NCBI GenBank assembly: GCA_030065125.1
Contig: JASJDM010000010.1
Location: 17,164 to 81,163 of the forward strand
Direction of reading: 5' to 3'
Source: Lysobacterales bacterium
Lineage (GTDB): Bacteria > Pseudomonadota > Gammaproteobacteria > Xanthomonadales > SZUA-38
Length of the DNA: 64,000 nucleotides
The position numbers and the translations under genes were made by a program. Below the pieces are notes generated by a model. That model was given only the letters and a program-made list of their open reading frames with translations, ran no database searches and had not been told where the DNA came from. Positions 18,412 to 26,463 of this stretch are shown here, piece by piece. Each line of letters starts with the position of its first letter. Positions within the stretch are counted from its first letter, which is position 1.

Positions 18412-19317
18412 TCAGTTTTCCGGCAGCGGGATAAACTCCGTCTCCCCGGGAACCGGGTCAAAGCGCCCCTCGGCCCAATCGCGCTTGGCCTGCTCCATGC
18501 GCTCGGAGCTGGTGGACACAAAATTCCACCACAGCTGCCGCGGGCCCAGGTTGTCACCGCCGATGACCATCACGTGACTGTTGGATCGTGCCTCTACGGT
18601 CACCAGCGCTCCTGACCGAGCCACGGCCATCTCGCCGCCGGTGAAGGCCTGCTGGTCCACCGTTACGCGGCCTTCCACCACGTAGAAAGCAAGGTCCTGC
18701 CAGGCTTCCGGAAGCGTCACGCTGGAGCCGGCGGGCATCCTGCACTCCAGATACAGCATGGGAGACCGGACCGTCACCGGGGAAACGCTACCGAAGGCTT
18801 CGCCGATGATGACCCGCACCGTGACACCGTCCACGTCCAGCTGAGGCAGTCGGTCGGCCGGGTAGTGAACAAAGGCGGGCTCGCACTCCTCCTGGTCCTC
18901 CGGAAGCGCCATCCACGACTGGATCCCGTGGAGGCGCGAGGTGGTGTTCAGGTCGTCCCCGGCCCGCTCCGAGTGAACAATGCCCCGTCCCGCGGTCATG
19001 AGGTTGACGGCGCCGGCCTGGATTGGCTGGTGAAACCCGAGGCTGTCCCGGTGCATGATTTCCCCTTCGAAAAGGTAGGTGACCGTCGCCAGGCCGATGT
19101 GTGGATGCGGTCGAACCTGGATGCCCTGGCCCGGCGGAAAATCCGCCGGCCCCATGTGGTCGAAAAACACGAACGGCCCCACCATACGGCGTTCCACTGC
19201 GGGCAGAACCCGACGCACGGTAAACTCGCCCAGGTCCTTTTCCCTGGGTCGGATAATCAGTTCAATGGCGCCCTCACAACCTTCACAGGCCGGATCGATT
19301 GCGGATTGATGGCTCAC
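18412..19317 (-). CDS. pirin family protein (iron-binding bicupin)
   Basis: A 301-residue bicupin protein. The metal-binding motif of the first cupin is complete: RPHPHIGLATVTYLFEG, then HRDS and the ligand pair in IVHSERA. FVFFDHMGPADFPPG is the standard pirin N-terminal block. Bacterial pirins include quercetinase-active enzymes and proteins tuning central metabolism under redox stress; which applies here is unknown. The start is GTG at 19317 with AGGGGA about seven bases upstream. A perfect palindrome sits at 19336-19350 in the upstream region. The gene is divergent from the 2OG oxygenase. Confidence 0.9.
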   Translation of the reverse strand: MSHQSAIDPACEGCEGAIELIIRPREKDLGEFTVRRVLPAVERRMVGPFVFFDHMGPADFPPGQGIQVRPHPHIGLATVTYLFEGEIMHRDSLGFHQPIQAGAVNLMTAGRGIVHSERAGDDLNTTSRLHGIQSWMALPEDQEECEPAFVHYPADRLPQLDVDGVTVRVIIGEAFGSVSPVTVRSPMLYLECRMPAGSSVTLPEAWQDLAFYVVEGRVTVDQQAFTGGEMAVARSGALVTVEARSNSHVMVIGGDNLGPRQLWWNFVSTSSERMEQAKRDWAEGRFDPVPGETEFIPLPEN

Positions 19318-19335
19318 GGCAGGTCCCCTGGCAAA

Positions 19336-19350
19336 TGATATTGAATATCA
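19336..19350 (-). promoter_or_regulatory. palindrome TGATATTGAATATCA, candidate operator
   Basis: A perfect inverted repeat of two 7-bp arms around one base, 19 bases upstream of the pirin start codon and in the 116-bp space shared with the divergent oxygenase gene. Its size and position fit a dimeric repressor site. No regulator gene is adjacent, so the cognate protein is unknown. Confidence 0.45.
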
Positions 19351-19433
19351 ACATGGCGCCGGTCATCATAGCGTGAACTTTTTCACTGCACTGATCATCA
19401 GGCCATATCCCGGCCGGGCACCCGACTTTCATC

Positions 19434-20483
19434 ATGCCACAGCTTGATCTGGTAGCGCCGGACGTTCTCCGCAGGCAGCAGGAACTCCGCAACGAATTCC
19501 TGACCGCGTCGCCTTTTCGACACGTGGTCATTGACCCGTTTTTTGATGCCGGATTTGCCGACCGCCTGGAGCAGGCGTTTCCGGCCTTCGACGAACAACT
19601 CGCCACCAATGAAGATGGCTATGCGGGCGGCAAATGTGTGCACGAAGATGTCGCTTCCCTGGGCGGACCTTTTCAGACCCTGGACCGGCTGGTGGAGTGC
19701 CATGGGTTCCGCAATCTGATCAGCACAATCACGGACATCCCGAACCTGATTTATGACCCGGCCTATTACGGCGGCGGTACTCACGATAATCGCCACGGCC
19801 AGGATCTGGATCCCCACGTGGATTTCAATTTCCACCCGTTTTCGGGGCAGCACCGGCGACTCAATCTCATCGTATTCCTCAACCGGGACTGGGAGGAAAG
19901 CTGGGGTGGCTGCCTGGAACTCCACCAGGATCCGCGAACCGAGGATGGGTACCGCGATGCGCGCAAGGTGGTTCCCGCCTTCAATCGCTGCGTGATATTC
20001 GAGACTACGGAGTCTTCCTGGCACGGCTTCAAGGCCATTGACCTGCCCGAGGGCCGGCGGGATCTCTCGCGCAGATCGTTTGCCCTCTACTACTACACGG
20101 AAGATCGGCCCGCAGCCGAAACCGGCAAACCCCACTCCACCATTTACGTGGACCGCCCGCTGCCGGATTCCATACGACCCGGCAAAACCCTGCGCGAAAG
20201 CGACATACAGCTTTTGAAAATGCTGATGTCCAGGCGGGACCATCACCTGCAGCGGCTGTATGGATACCTGGCCGACGCCGAGCACCGATTGCGTGAGATT
20301 CGGCGGGGACGACCGCCAACAGAGATTCCGAACACCGATGATCCCGAGCTGCTCCGTGACTGCCTGTACGACCTGGATTCGGAGGTCGCGCGACTTCGGC
20401 AGCGGCTGGATGAAATTGAGCAGTCGAATTCGTGGCGATTGACCGCACCCCTGCGCAAGCTGAGGCGACTGTTCCGGTCCTGA
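19434..20483 (+). CDS. 2OG-Fe(II) dioxygenase family protein
   Basis: A 349-residue protein with the double-stranded beta-helix fold of prolyl-4-hydroxylase-like 2-oxoglutarate oxygenases. The iron triad is readable: His128-x-Asp130 in DLDPHVDFNFHP, and distal His197 in SSWHGF; the 2OG-binding Arg is near 213 in RRSFALYYY. After the domain there is a helical segment (about 240-335) with coiled-coil character and a tail SWRLTAPLRKLRRLF, a motif otherwise common at the end of surface-polysaccharide glycosyltransferases. That tail hints at a role in envelope glycan or glycoprotein modification (inference). The next gene, a TonB receptor, is 203 bp downstream. Confidence 0.82.
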   Translation: MPQLDLVAPDVLRRQQELRNEFLTASPFRHVVIDPFFDAGFADRLEQAFPAFDEQLATNEDGYAGGKCVHEDVASLGGPFQTLDRLVECHGFRNLISTITDIPNLIYDPAYYGGGTHDNRHGQDLDPHVDFNFHPFSGQHRRLNLIVFLNRDWEESWGGCLELHQDPRTEDGYRDARKVVPAFNRCVIFETTESSWHGFKAIDLPEGRRDLSRRSFALYYYTEDRPAAETGKPHSTIYVDRPLPDSIRPGKTLRESDIQLLKMLMSRRDHHLQRLYGYLADAEHRLREIRRGRPPTEIPNTDDPELLRDCLYDLDSEVARLRQRLDEIEQSNSWRLTAPLRKLRRLFRS

Positions 20484-20686
20484 TCCGGCCCCGGGCCGCG
20501 CCGGCGGTGTCAACCAAAAGCTCAAAAACACTTGTCCACTTGAATTGACGTTTGGATACGCCCACACTGTGGCGCACCCTGTCCACTTCCCCGTACCTTT
20601 CGAAAACGATCCGGGGGAGCAGGACCCGAAACGGTGTCGGTACCCAGCCGGCAGGGGAAGTCTTTGACAGACTGAGAGGAGGGAAA

Positions 20687-23089
20687 ATGAAAAGACTGAG
20701 CCAATCCAAACTACCCCTGGCCGTAGCCATATCCGCGGCACTGACCATGCCGGTTTACGCCCAGGATGACAGCAGTCAGCGGGCCGAAAACCAGATCATC
20801 GAAGAAGTGATCACCACGGGAAGCCGGTCCAGCAAGCCCCGAACCGCCACCGATTCTCCGGTGCCGGTAGACGTCATCAAGGGTGACGATTTCCTGGCCC
20901 TGGGCAATACGGCTGACCTGACCGACAACCTGAAAGCCTACGTGCCGTCCTACACCGCTTCTCCGGCAACGGGTGATGGCAGTGCCTTTGTGCGACCCAC
21001 CTCGTTGCGCGGCATGTCTCCGGACCAGGTGCTGGTGCTGGTGAACGGCAAGCGGCGTCACCGCTCTGCGCTGGTGCACTTTTTTGCCCCGGCCGCCGGC
21101 AATGGCGCCCACGGCCCCGACATCGGCATGATTCCGGGCATCGCCATTCAGAACGTTGAAATCCTGCGGGACGGCGCCGCCTCCCAGTACGGATCCGACG
21201 CCATCTCGGGCGTCATCAACTTCATCACCAAGCGCTATGATTCCGGTGGCCAGGTGCAGCTGCAGTATGGCCAGCACTACGACGGCGAAGACAGTCTGAA
21301 AGTCGCCGCCAACATGGGTTTCGCGGCGGGCGACAACGGCTTCGTCAACATCTCCATCGACCACACCGACAACGACGCGCTGTCCCGGGGCATACAGCGT
21401 CCCGATGCCCAGGCACTGATCGACTCCGGCGTTCAGGGTGTCGGCGCGGACGCACCGTTTGGCGACGCGCCGCTGGCCCAAACCTGGGGCCGCCCGGAAA
21501 CCTCCGGCACCCGCTTGTTCATCAACTCCGGCTTTGAGCTGGATAACGGCTCCGAGCTGTATTTCTTCGGCAACTACGCCCAGACCGAAGGCCGTTACCG
21601 GTTTTTCTACCGCAACCCGGGTCACCCCACCATTGCGGCCCTGAACGAACTGGGCTTCACCGGCCTTCTCGCCGGCTACACGCCGTTCCTGGACGGAGAC
21701 CAGGATGACCTGAGTATCGTGGGCGGTTTGACCGGTGCTTTCGACAATGGCGTCGACTACGATTTCAGCGTTGGTTACGGCTCCAACGAGCTGGACTACT
21801 TCCTGAACAACACCCTGAACCAGTCCCTGGGCCTGGTGGGCGGCCAGCCCGCCCAGCGTGATTTCGACACCGGCGGCTATGAGCAGAGCGAGCTCAACCT
21901 CAACGCAGACTTCTCTTACGCCTGGCGCGAGAACGTCAACGTGGCCTTCGGCGCCGAGTGGCGGGAAGAGACCTACGAAGCCATCGCAGGTGAGCCCAAC
22001 TCCTACCTCGGCGCCGGCTCCAACGGCCTGGGCGGCACCAAGCCCCAGGACGCCGGGGAGTTCGACCGCGACAACTTCGGCATCTACACCGACATCGAGC
22101 ACGACATATCCGACCGCTGGCTGATGCAGTACGCTCTGCGTTACGAAGATTTCTCGGACTTCGGCAGTACCGTCAACGGCAAAGTCGCTACCCGGGTGAA
22201 TGTCGGCGAGGCCACCGCGCTGCGTGGCGCAATATCTACCGGCTTCCACGCCCCTACCCCGGGCCAGGCCAACGTCCGGACCACCATCACAACGTTTGAT
22301 GGCGCTACCGGACTGCAGGTCGAGGAAGGCCTGGTACCTTCTACCAGCCCGCTGGTGGCCGCCGTGGGTGGAACAGCCCTGAAGGAGGAGGAATCCCTCA
22401 ACATCAGCGCCGGCTTCACCACGGATATCGGTGACCGCACCACGCTGACCGTTGACTTCTACAGCGTTGAAGTGGACGACCGAATCTATCGCACCGGGGA
22501 CATCACGGTTCCGGGACAGGACGGTACGATTTCCTTCTACACCAACGCACTGGACGTGGAACACCAGGGCGTCGACGTGGTGGTGACCTCGGGTTTCGAC
22601 TGGGGCGACAGCGAAGTCAACACCGACATGATCCTGGCTTTCAATCACAACACCATCGATGTGACCGGCCAGACTCAGGTCGGCGGTGTAAACCCGGTGT
22701 CCGAATCCCTGATCGAGGACATCGAGAACAACTACCCCGATAACCGCTGGTCACTCACGGCCAACACCGAGTTCAACTCTCAGTGGAACCTGATGCTGCG
22801 CGCCAACTTCTATGGCGAACACTTTGATGAGCGCGGACGAATCGGCGCGGCGGAAAACCCGAGCGCCGAGATCGATTCCACCGTGTATCTGGATATGGAA
22901 GTGGGCTATCAGTACAACGACAACCTGCGGCTGGTGCTGGGCGGATCCAACATCTTCGACGAGTTTGTCGACGAGATCGGACCGCCCAATTCGAACCGCC
23001 TCAGCGTTGGCCTGCAGTACCCGCGCCGTACCGTAGCCAACTACGAAGGCGGCTCCTGGTACCTGCGTGCCGAGTGGTCATTTGACTGA
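20687..23089 (+). CDS. TonB-dependent outer-membrane receptor
   Basis: An 800-residue ligand-gated outer-membrane barrel driven by TonB. The signal peptide ends MPVYAQ (about residue 25). The TonB-box-like EEVITTGSR follows, then a plug domain with SLRGMSPDQVLVLVNGKRRHRSAL and VEILRDGAASQYGSDAISGVINFITK, and a long beta-barrel ending with an alternating strand YLRAEWSFD. The start at 20687 has GGAGGG four bases upstream. The VLVNGKRRH plug type is frequent in receptors for oligopeptides, sugars or plant compounds, so the ligand is undetermined. The nearby peptidases, oxidase and aminotransferase suggest a peptide-derived ligand, as inference only. Confidence 0.93.
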   Translation: MKRLSQSKLPLAVAISAALTMPVYAQDDSSQRAENQIIEEVITTGSRSSKPRTATDSPVPVDVIKGDDFLALGNTADLTDNLKAYVPSYTASPATGDGSAFVRPTSLRGMSPDQVLVLVNGKRRHRSALVHFFAPAAGNGAHGPDIGMIPGIAIQNVEILRDGAASQYGSDAISGVINFITKRYDSGGQVQLQYGQHYDGEDSLKVAANMGFAAGDNGFVNISIDHTDNDALSRGIQRPDAQALIDSGVQGVGADAPFGDAPLAQTWGRPETSGTRLFINSGFELDNGSELYFFGNYAQTEGRYRFFYRNPGHPTIAALNELGFTGLLAGYTPFLDGDQDDLSIVGGLTGAFDNGVDYDFSVGYGSNELDYFLNNTLNQSLGLVGGQPAQRDFDTGGYEQSELNLNADFSYAWRENVNVAFGAEWREETYEAIAGEPNSYLGAGSNGLGGTKPQDAGEFDRDNFGIYTDIEHDISDRWLMQYALRYEDFSDFGSTVNGKVATRVNVGEATALRGAISTGFHAPTPGQANVRTTITTFDGATGLQVEEGLVPSTSPLVAAVGGTALKEEESLNISAGFTTDIGDRTTLTVDFYSVEVDDRIYRTGDITVPGQDGTISFYTNALDVEHQGVDVVVTSGFDWGDSEVNTDMILAFNHNTIDVTGQTQVGGVNPVSESLIEDIENNYPDNRWSLTANTEFNSQWNLMLRANFYGEHFDERGRIGAAENPSAEIDSTVYLDMEVGYQYNDNLRLVLGGSNIFDEFVDEIGPPNSNRLSVGLQYPRRTVANYEGGSWYLRAEWSFD

Positions 23090-23114
23090 TCACGGTCAGT
23101 TGTAATGCATTGAG

Positions 23115-23145
23115 AAAGCCCGCTGCTGGTCAGCGGGCTTTTTCT
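23115..23145. terminator. bidirectional intrinsic terminator
   Basis: AAAGCCCGCTG (23115-23125) pairs with CAGCGGGCTTT (23131-23141) across CTGGT, flanked by a T-run on the plus strand and by the A-tract on the left that becomes a T-tract on the minus strand. It separates the convergent TonB receptor and FAD oxidase genes. Confidence 0.88.
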
Positions 23146-24489
23146 TTATACGATTCCCTTGTCGGCATCCGCCCGCAGATCCGCCATCAGTTTGCTGTCC
23201 TGGTAACGCTGCAGGGACAGAGATCGGGCGTAGGCTGGCAGCGCCGCTCCGGTGACCCAGTCTGCGCATAGCGACCCAGCCGCGCAGGCCGCCATAGTGC
23301 CGAACCCCGACAACGCCCCGACAACGAATGCACCCGGCGTGCGCAGCGGACCGATCAGCGGCCAGTTCTCCTCGGTCATGGTGTAGTAGCCGCCATAGTG
23401 ACTGCGCTGGCTTGGCAGTTGCTCCCGGTAAGGCAGCAGGGCCGGATTGACCATCCCCGCGCGGCGCACCACCAGTTCCGGAAAGCTCTCGTCCAGCGGC
23501 GGTTCCAATTCCGGCACGGATACATCCCGGTTGAATGCCCAGCCCAGCTTGATCCATTGACCCTTTCCCTCCGGGCGGCAATGGGCTCCGCCAGGGAGTT
23601 CCTGGGCCATCCAGGCCAGCTCTGGCTCTCCGGCGAGCAATTCCCTTTCCTCGTCGCTCCAATCCAGCGGCAGCGGATCCAGGTCAATGGAAAACGGCTG
23701 GTTTCTGGGAACCGCACCCAGGGTGTCGGTAAAGGCCAGCTTCTGCTGCAGCACGTTCCTCACCGGCAGGGGTTCCTCGATCTGGCCGACAAGGTCATTG
23801 ACGAACGGTCCGGCCGCGATCACCAACTGATCCGCGTGGATTTCCGTCCCATCGTCCAGCTTCAGGCGAAAGCGTCCGGAATGGGCCAGCGAATCTGCCC
23901 TGCCCCTGATGCGCTGCAGACCATTTTCCCGCGCCCGTGACAGCAGTTCCTGCCCCATCAGCTGACCGCCCAGGTAACCGGCCCGCCTGACGTGGGCCGC
24001 CAGCCTGAAATCCGGGGCCAGGTGAGGAAACGCCTTTTTCACCAGGGATGTGCCGGCCAGCACATCGACACCGGGCTTTCCATCAGCTGAGCTGCCGGCC
24101 GCGAAGTAGCTGTCAGCACGACACCGGTGAACCCGGATCTGCCGGTCGCCACCCGACCCGTAACCGCGCAGCAACCGCTGCACCATCTCCGAGGGATCCG
24201 GGTCCCGGCTCAGCAACACGTAGCCGTTGGCGTGGAAATCGATATCGGCCTGTTGCGACAGGTTTTGCATCACGTCGATGCTGGCATCGGTGAACGCGGT
24301 CATGGTGGGATGCGGCCACCAGTTGCGGAAGTTGTCGCCGGACTGAGCGGTGGTAAAGGACATGGGCGGCAGCTGATCCACCAGCGCAACCCGTTTCACG
24401 CCGGCGCGGCCAAGAAAATACGCCGAGGCGATACCCGCCAGGCCGGCGCCAACGACCACTACATCACAGCTTGATTCCCGGAGCTCCAT
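23146..24489 (-). CDS. FAD-dependent amine/amino-acid oxidoreductase (DAO family)
   Basis: A 447-residue flavoprotein of the D-amino-acid oxidase/sarcosine oxidase family. The FAD dinucleotide site VVVVGAGLAGIASAYFLGRAG is at the N-terminus. Other markers are the substrate-domain QLVIAAGPFVND and the C-terminal FAD block LIGPLRTPGAFVVGALSGFGTMAACAAG. The ATG at 24489 starts just before the FAD strand; an upstream TTG at 24525 is possible. The gene is divergent from an aminotransferase, 59 bp apart. Both act on amino-nitrogen compounds, so a shared catabolic route is plausible. The substrate is unknown. Confidence 0.85.
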   Translation of the reverse strand: MELRESSCDVVVVGAGLAGIASAYFLGRAGVKRVALVDQLPPMSFTTAQSGDNFRNWWPHPTMTAFTDASIDVMQNLSQQADIDFHANGYVLLSRDPDPSEMVQRLLRGYGSGGDRQIRVHRCRADSYFAAGSSADGKPGVDVLAGTSLVKKAFPHLAPDFRLAAHVRRAGYLGGQLMGQELLSRARENGLQRIRGRADSLAHSGRFRLKLDDGTEIHADQLVIAAGPFVNDLVGQIEEPLPVRNVLQQKLAFTDTLGAVPRNQPFSIDLDPLPLDWSDEERELLAGEPELAWMAQELPGGAHCRPEGKGQWIKLGWAFNRDVSVPELEPPLDESFPELVVRRAGMVNPALLPYREQLPSQRSHYGGYYTMTEENWPLIGPLRTPGAFVVGALSGFGTMAACAAGSLCADWVTGAALPAYARSLSLQRYQDSKLMADLRADADKGIV

Positions 24490-24548
24490 CGGCGCTATTG
24501 GACCCGACACACCGACGTGATACAAGACGGAAAGCGCAGGAGTTCATC

Positions 24549-25856
24549 GTGTCACTTCAGATCGGGCTGAATCCTATTTTCGACGGTATGGCGCCGTCAC
24601 CGACGCTGCATATCAACCAGGCCGTGGCCAGCATGTGGTCGGCCGGCGAGACGGTCTATCACATGGGATTCGGAGAGTCGCGCTTCCCGGTTCACCCGCT
24701 GCTGGAACGGGCGCTCAACGAGCACGCCCACACAAAAAGCTACCTGCCGGCTCTCGGCCTGGCTGAGCTGCGCGACGCCGTGGCGCGCTACTACAGCCAG
24801 CACCTGGGCGTGACGTTCCGCTCTGACCAGGTCATCGTAGGCCCCGGTAGCAAGGCGCTGATCTACGCCCTGCAGATGTCCCTGCAGGCCCAGCTGTTTT
24901 TACCGTCACCGTCCTGGGTCAGCTACGCACCCCAGGCCCAGCTGCTGGGAAAGCCGGTCACCTACATACCCAGCCAGGTCGACGGCGGCTACCAGCTGAA
25001 CCTGACTGCTCTGGACCGGATGATCCCCGACCCGTCGGTCAGCCAGAGCCTGCTGATCATCAACAGCCCCAACAATCCCACCGGGCAGATGCTGGATCGC
25101 GGCTTCCTGCTCGAACTGGCGGAGTTTTGCCGGGAACGCGGTTTGCTGGTGATCAGCGATGAGATCTACTTCCGGGTTGACCACGGCGATGAGCCCCACG
25201 TGTCCCTGGCGCGTTTCTACCCCGAGGGGACATTCGTCCTTGGCGGCCTCAGCAAGCACCTGTCCCTGGGCGGCTGGCGGTTTGGTGTGGCGCTGGTGCC
25301 GGATTCGGAACAGGGCATGGCCACCCTGGATGCCATGGAGATCATCGCCAGCGAAATCTGGTCGGCGGTGGCTGCACCGGTCCAACATGCGGCCATTACG
25401 GCCTACAGCGGTACACCCGAGATCGAGCAGTACATTGTCGACTGCAGCATCATCCACGGGCGCCGCACCCGTTTCCTGGCCGAGGAACTGGGGCGCATTG
25501 GCTTCACCTGCACCACACCCCATGGCGGCTTTTACCTGACGGCCAACTGCAACCGGTGGGCCGGTAAGCTGGCTTCCAGGGACGTCAACACATCGGCGGA
25601 CCTGGCCATGTACCTGCTCGAGAACCACCACATTGCCAGCCTTCCCTGCGATGCCTTCGGCCTGCCGCCGGAGACCCTTTCCCTGCGGCTGGCCACCAGC
25701 TACCTGGACATGGAAACCGACCGCAAGGCCGAGACCCTGCTCAACCTTTACCGCGGCGGCATCAATCCGGATGCCTTCATGAACGAGGCGCACCACCCCA
25801 ATACCCACGCCTGCCTGGCAGCCTTCAAACAGTTCGCAGATAGCCTCAAGCAGTAA
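24549..25856 (+). CDS. pyridoxal-phosphate aminotransferase (class I/II)
   Basis: A 435-residue fold-type I aminotransferase. Recognisable blocks are VGPGSKALIYAL, NSPNNPTGQMLDRG, VISDEIYFRVDHG and the PLP-lysine region GGLSKHLSLGGWRFG, followed by the substrate-binding Arg block LSLRLATSYLDM. It resembles the aspartate/aromatic (ATI) subgroup, with an unusual C-terminal extension past RGGINPDAF. The GTG at 24549 is preceded by AGGAG at seven bases. It is divergent from the FAD oxidase, with a shared control region of 59 bp. Amino-donor and acceptor are not predictable. Confidence 0.9.
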   Translation: MSLQIGLNPIFDGMAPSPTLHINQAVASMWSAGETVYHMGFGESRFPVHPLLERALNEHAHTKSYLPALGLAELRDAVARYYSQHLGVTFRSDQVIVGPGSKALIYALQMSLQAQLFLPSPSWVSYAPQAQLLGKPVTYIPSQVDGGYQLNLTALDRMIPDPSVSQSLLIINSPNNPTGQMLDRGFLLELAEFCRERGLLVISDEIYFRVDHGDEPHVSLARFYPEGTFVLGGLSKHLSLGGWRFGVALVPDSEQGMATLDAMEIIASEIWSAVAAPVQHAAITAYSGTPEIEQYIVDCSIIHGRRTRFLAEELGRIGFTCTTPHGGFYLTANCNRWAGKLASRDVNTSADLAMYLLENHHIASLPCDAFGLPPETLSLRLATSYLDMETDRKAETLLNLYRGGINPDAFMNEAHHPNTHACLAAFKQFADSLKQ

Positions 25857-25898
25857 CAGCCGACCGAAATTTCACAGGCGACCTGCCAACATTGCGTT

Positions 25899-26462
25899 AT
25901 GCCTGAATTGGAAGACGAAACCAATAGGCCCAAAAAGCGCCTGGATCCCAACTGGGTGTTGGCCCTGTGCGCGGTGGGCATCAGCTTCATGGCGCTGTGG
26001 GTGTCGCTGTACGAAGTCAGCATCATGCGCCAGGAAGAGCGCGCCCAGGTGTGGCCCTACCTGGACCTGTCCCTGTCGTACAGCGGGGACGGATTCGCCA
26101 TCGTGGCCCGCAACAAAGGCACTGGGCCGGCGCTGGTGGGAAACATCAGCCTGGAGCTGAAAGAACGCGAGTATACGGACTGGCTGCCCCTGCTGGACGA
26201 CGTGCTGGGATCGGATCACGGAGTTACCTACGCGACCCTGCGGGTATCGGACATCAGCGGCGAGGTGATGTCACCCGAAGAAGAACTCGACTTGTTCGCC
26301 CACCCGTGGACTCAACCCATCCGGCGGCTCTCTGAAATCATTCCCGAAGGCAAACTGAAAGCCTGCTACTGCTCCATCTACGACGAATGCTGGTCTGTCG
26401 TTGGAGACAAGAGAGCCGTGACTGAAAGCTGTCCGGGCGCACCGGTCAGCCAGCCCCGGTGA
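25899..26462 (+). CDS. single-pass membrane protein of unknown function
   Basis: A 187-residue protein I do not recognise. A basic N-terminal segment is followed by one transmembrane helix (residues about 17-38, WVLALCAVGISFMALWVSL). The rest is soluble, with a beta-rich pattern (YLDLSLSYSGDGFAIVARNKGTGPALV) like the domain of small membrane-anchored beta-sandwich proteins, and three cysteines near the end. It starts 42 bp after the aminotransferase on the same strand, so it may be cotranscribed, and converges with the TPR operon (one base between stops). Confidence 0.7.
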   Translation: MPELEDETNRPKKRLDPNWVLALCAVGISFMALWVSLYEVSIMRQEERAQVWPYLDLSLSYSGDGFAIVARNKGTGPALVGNISLELKEREYTDWLPLLDDVLGSDHGVTYATLRVSDISGEVMSPEEELDLFAHPWTQPIRRLSEIIPEGKLKACYCSIYDECWSVVGDKRAVTESCPGAPVSQPR

Positions 26463-26463
26463 T

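Noticed and set aside
20711..22648. Long open frame (645 residues) on the minus strand inside the TonB receptor gene
   Set aside because: It is a high-GC antisense shadow: the plus-strand product has a signal peptide, plug and barrel motifs and the minus-strand product has none.
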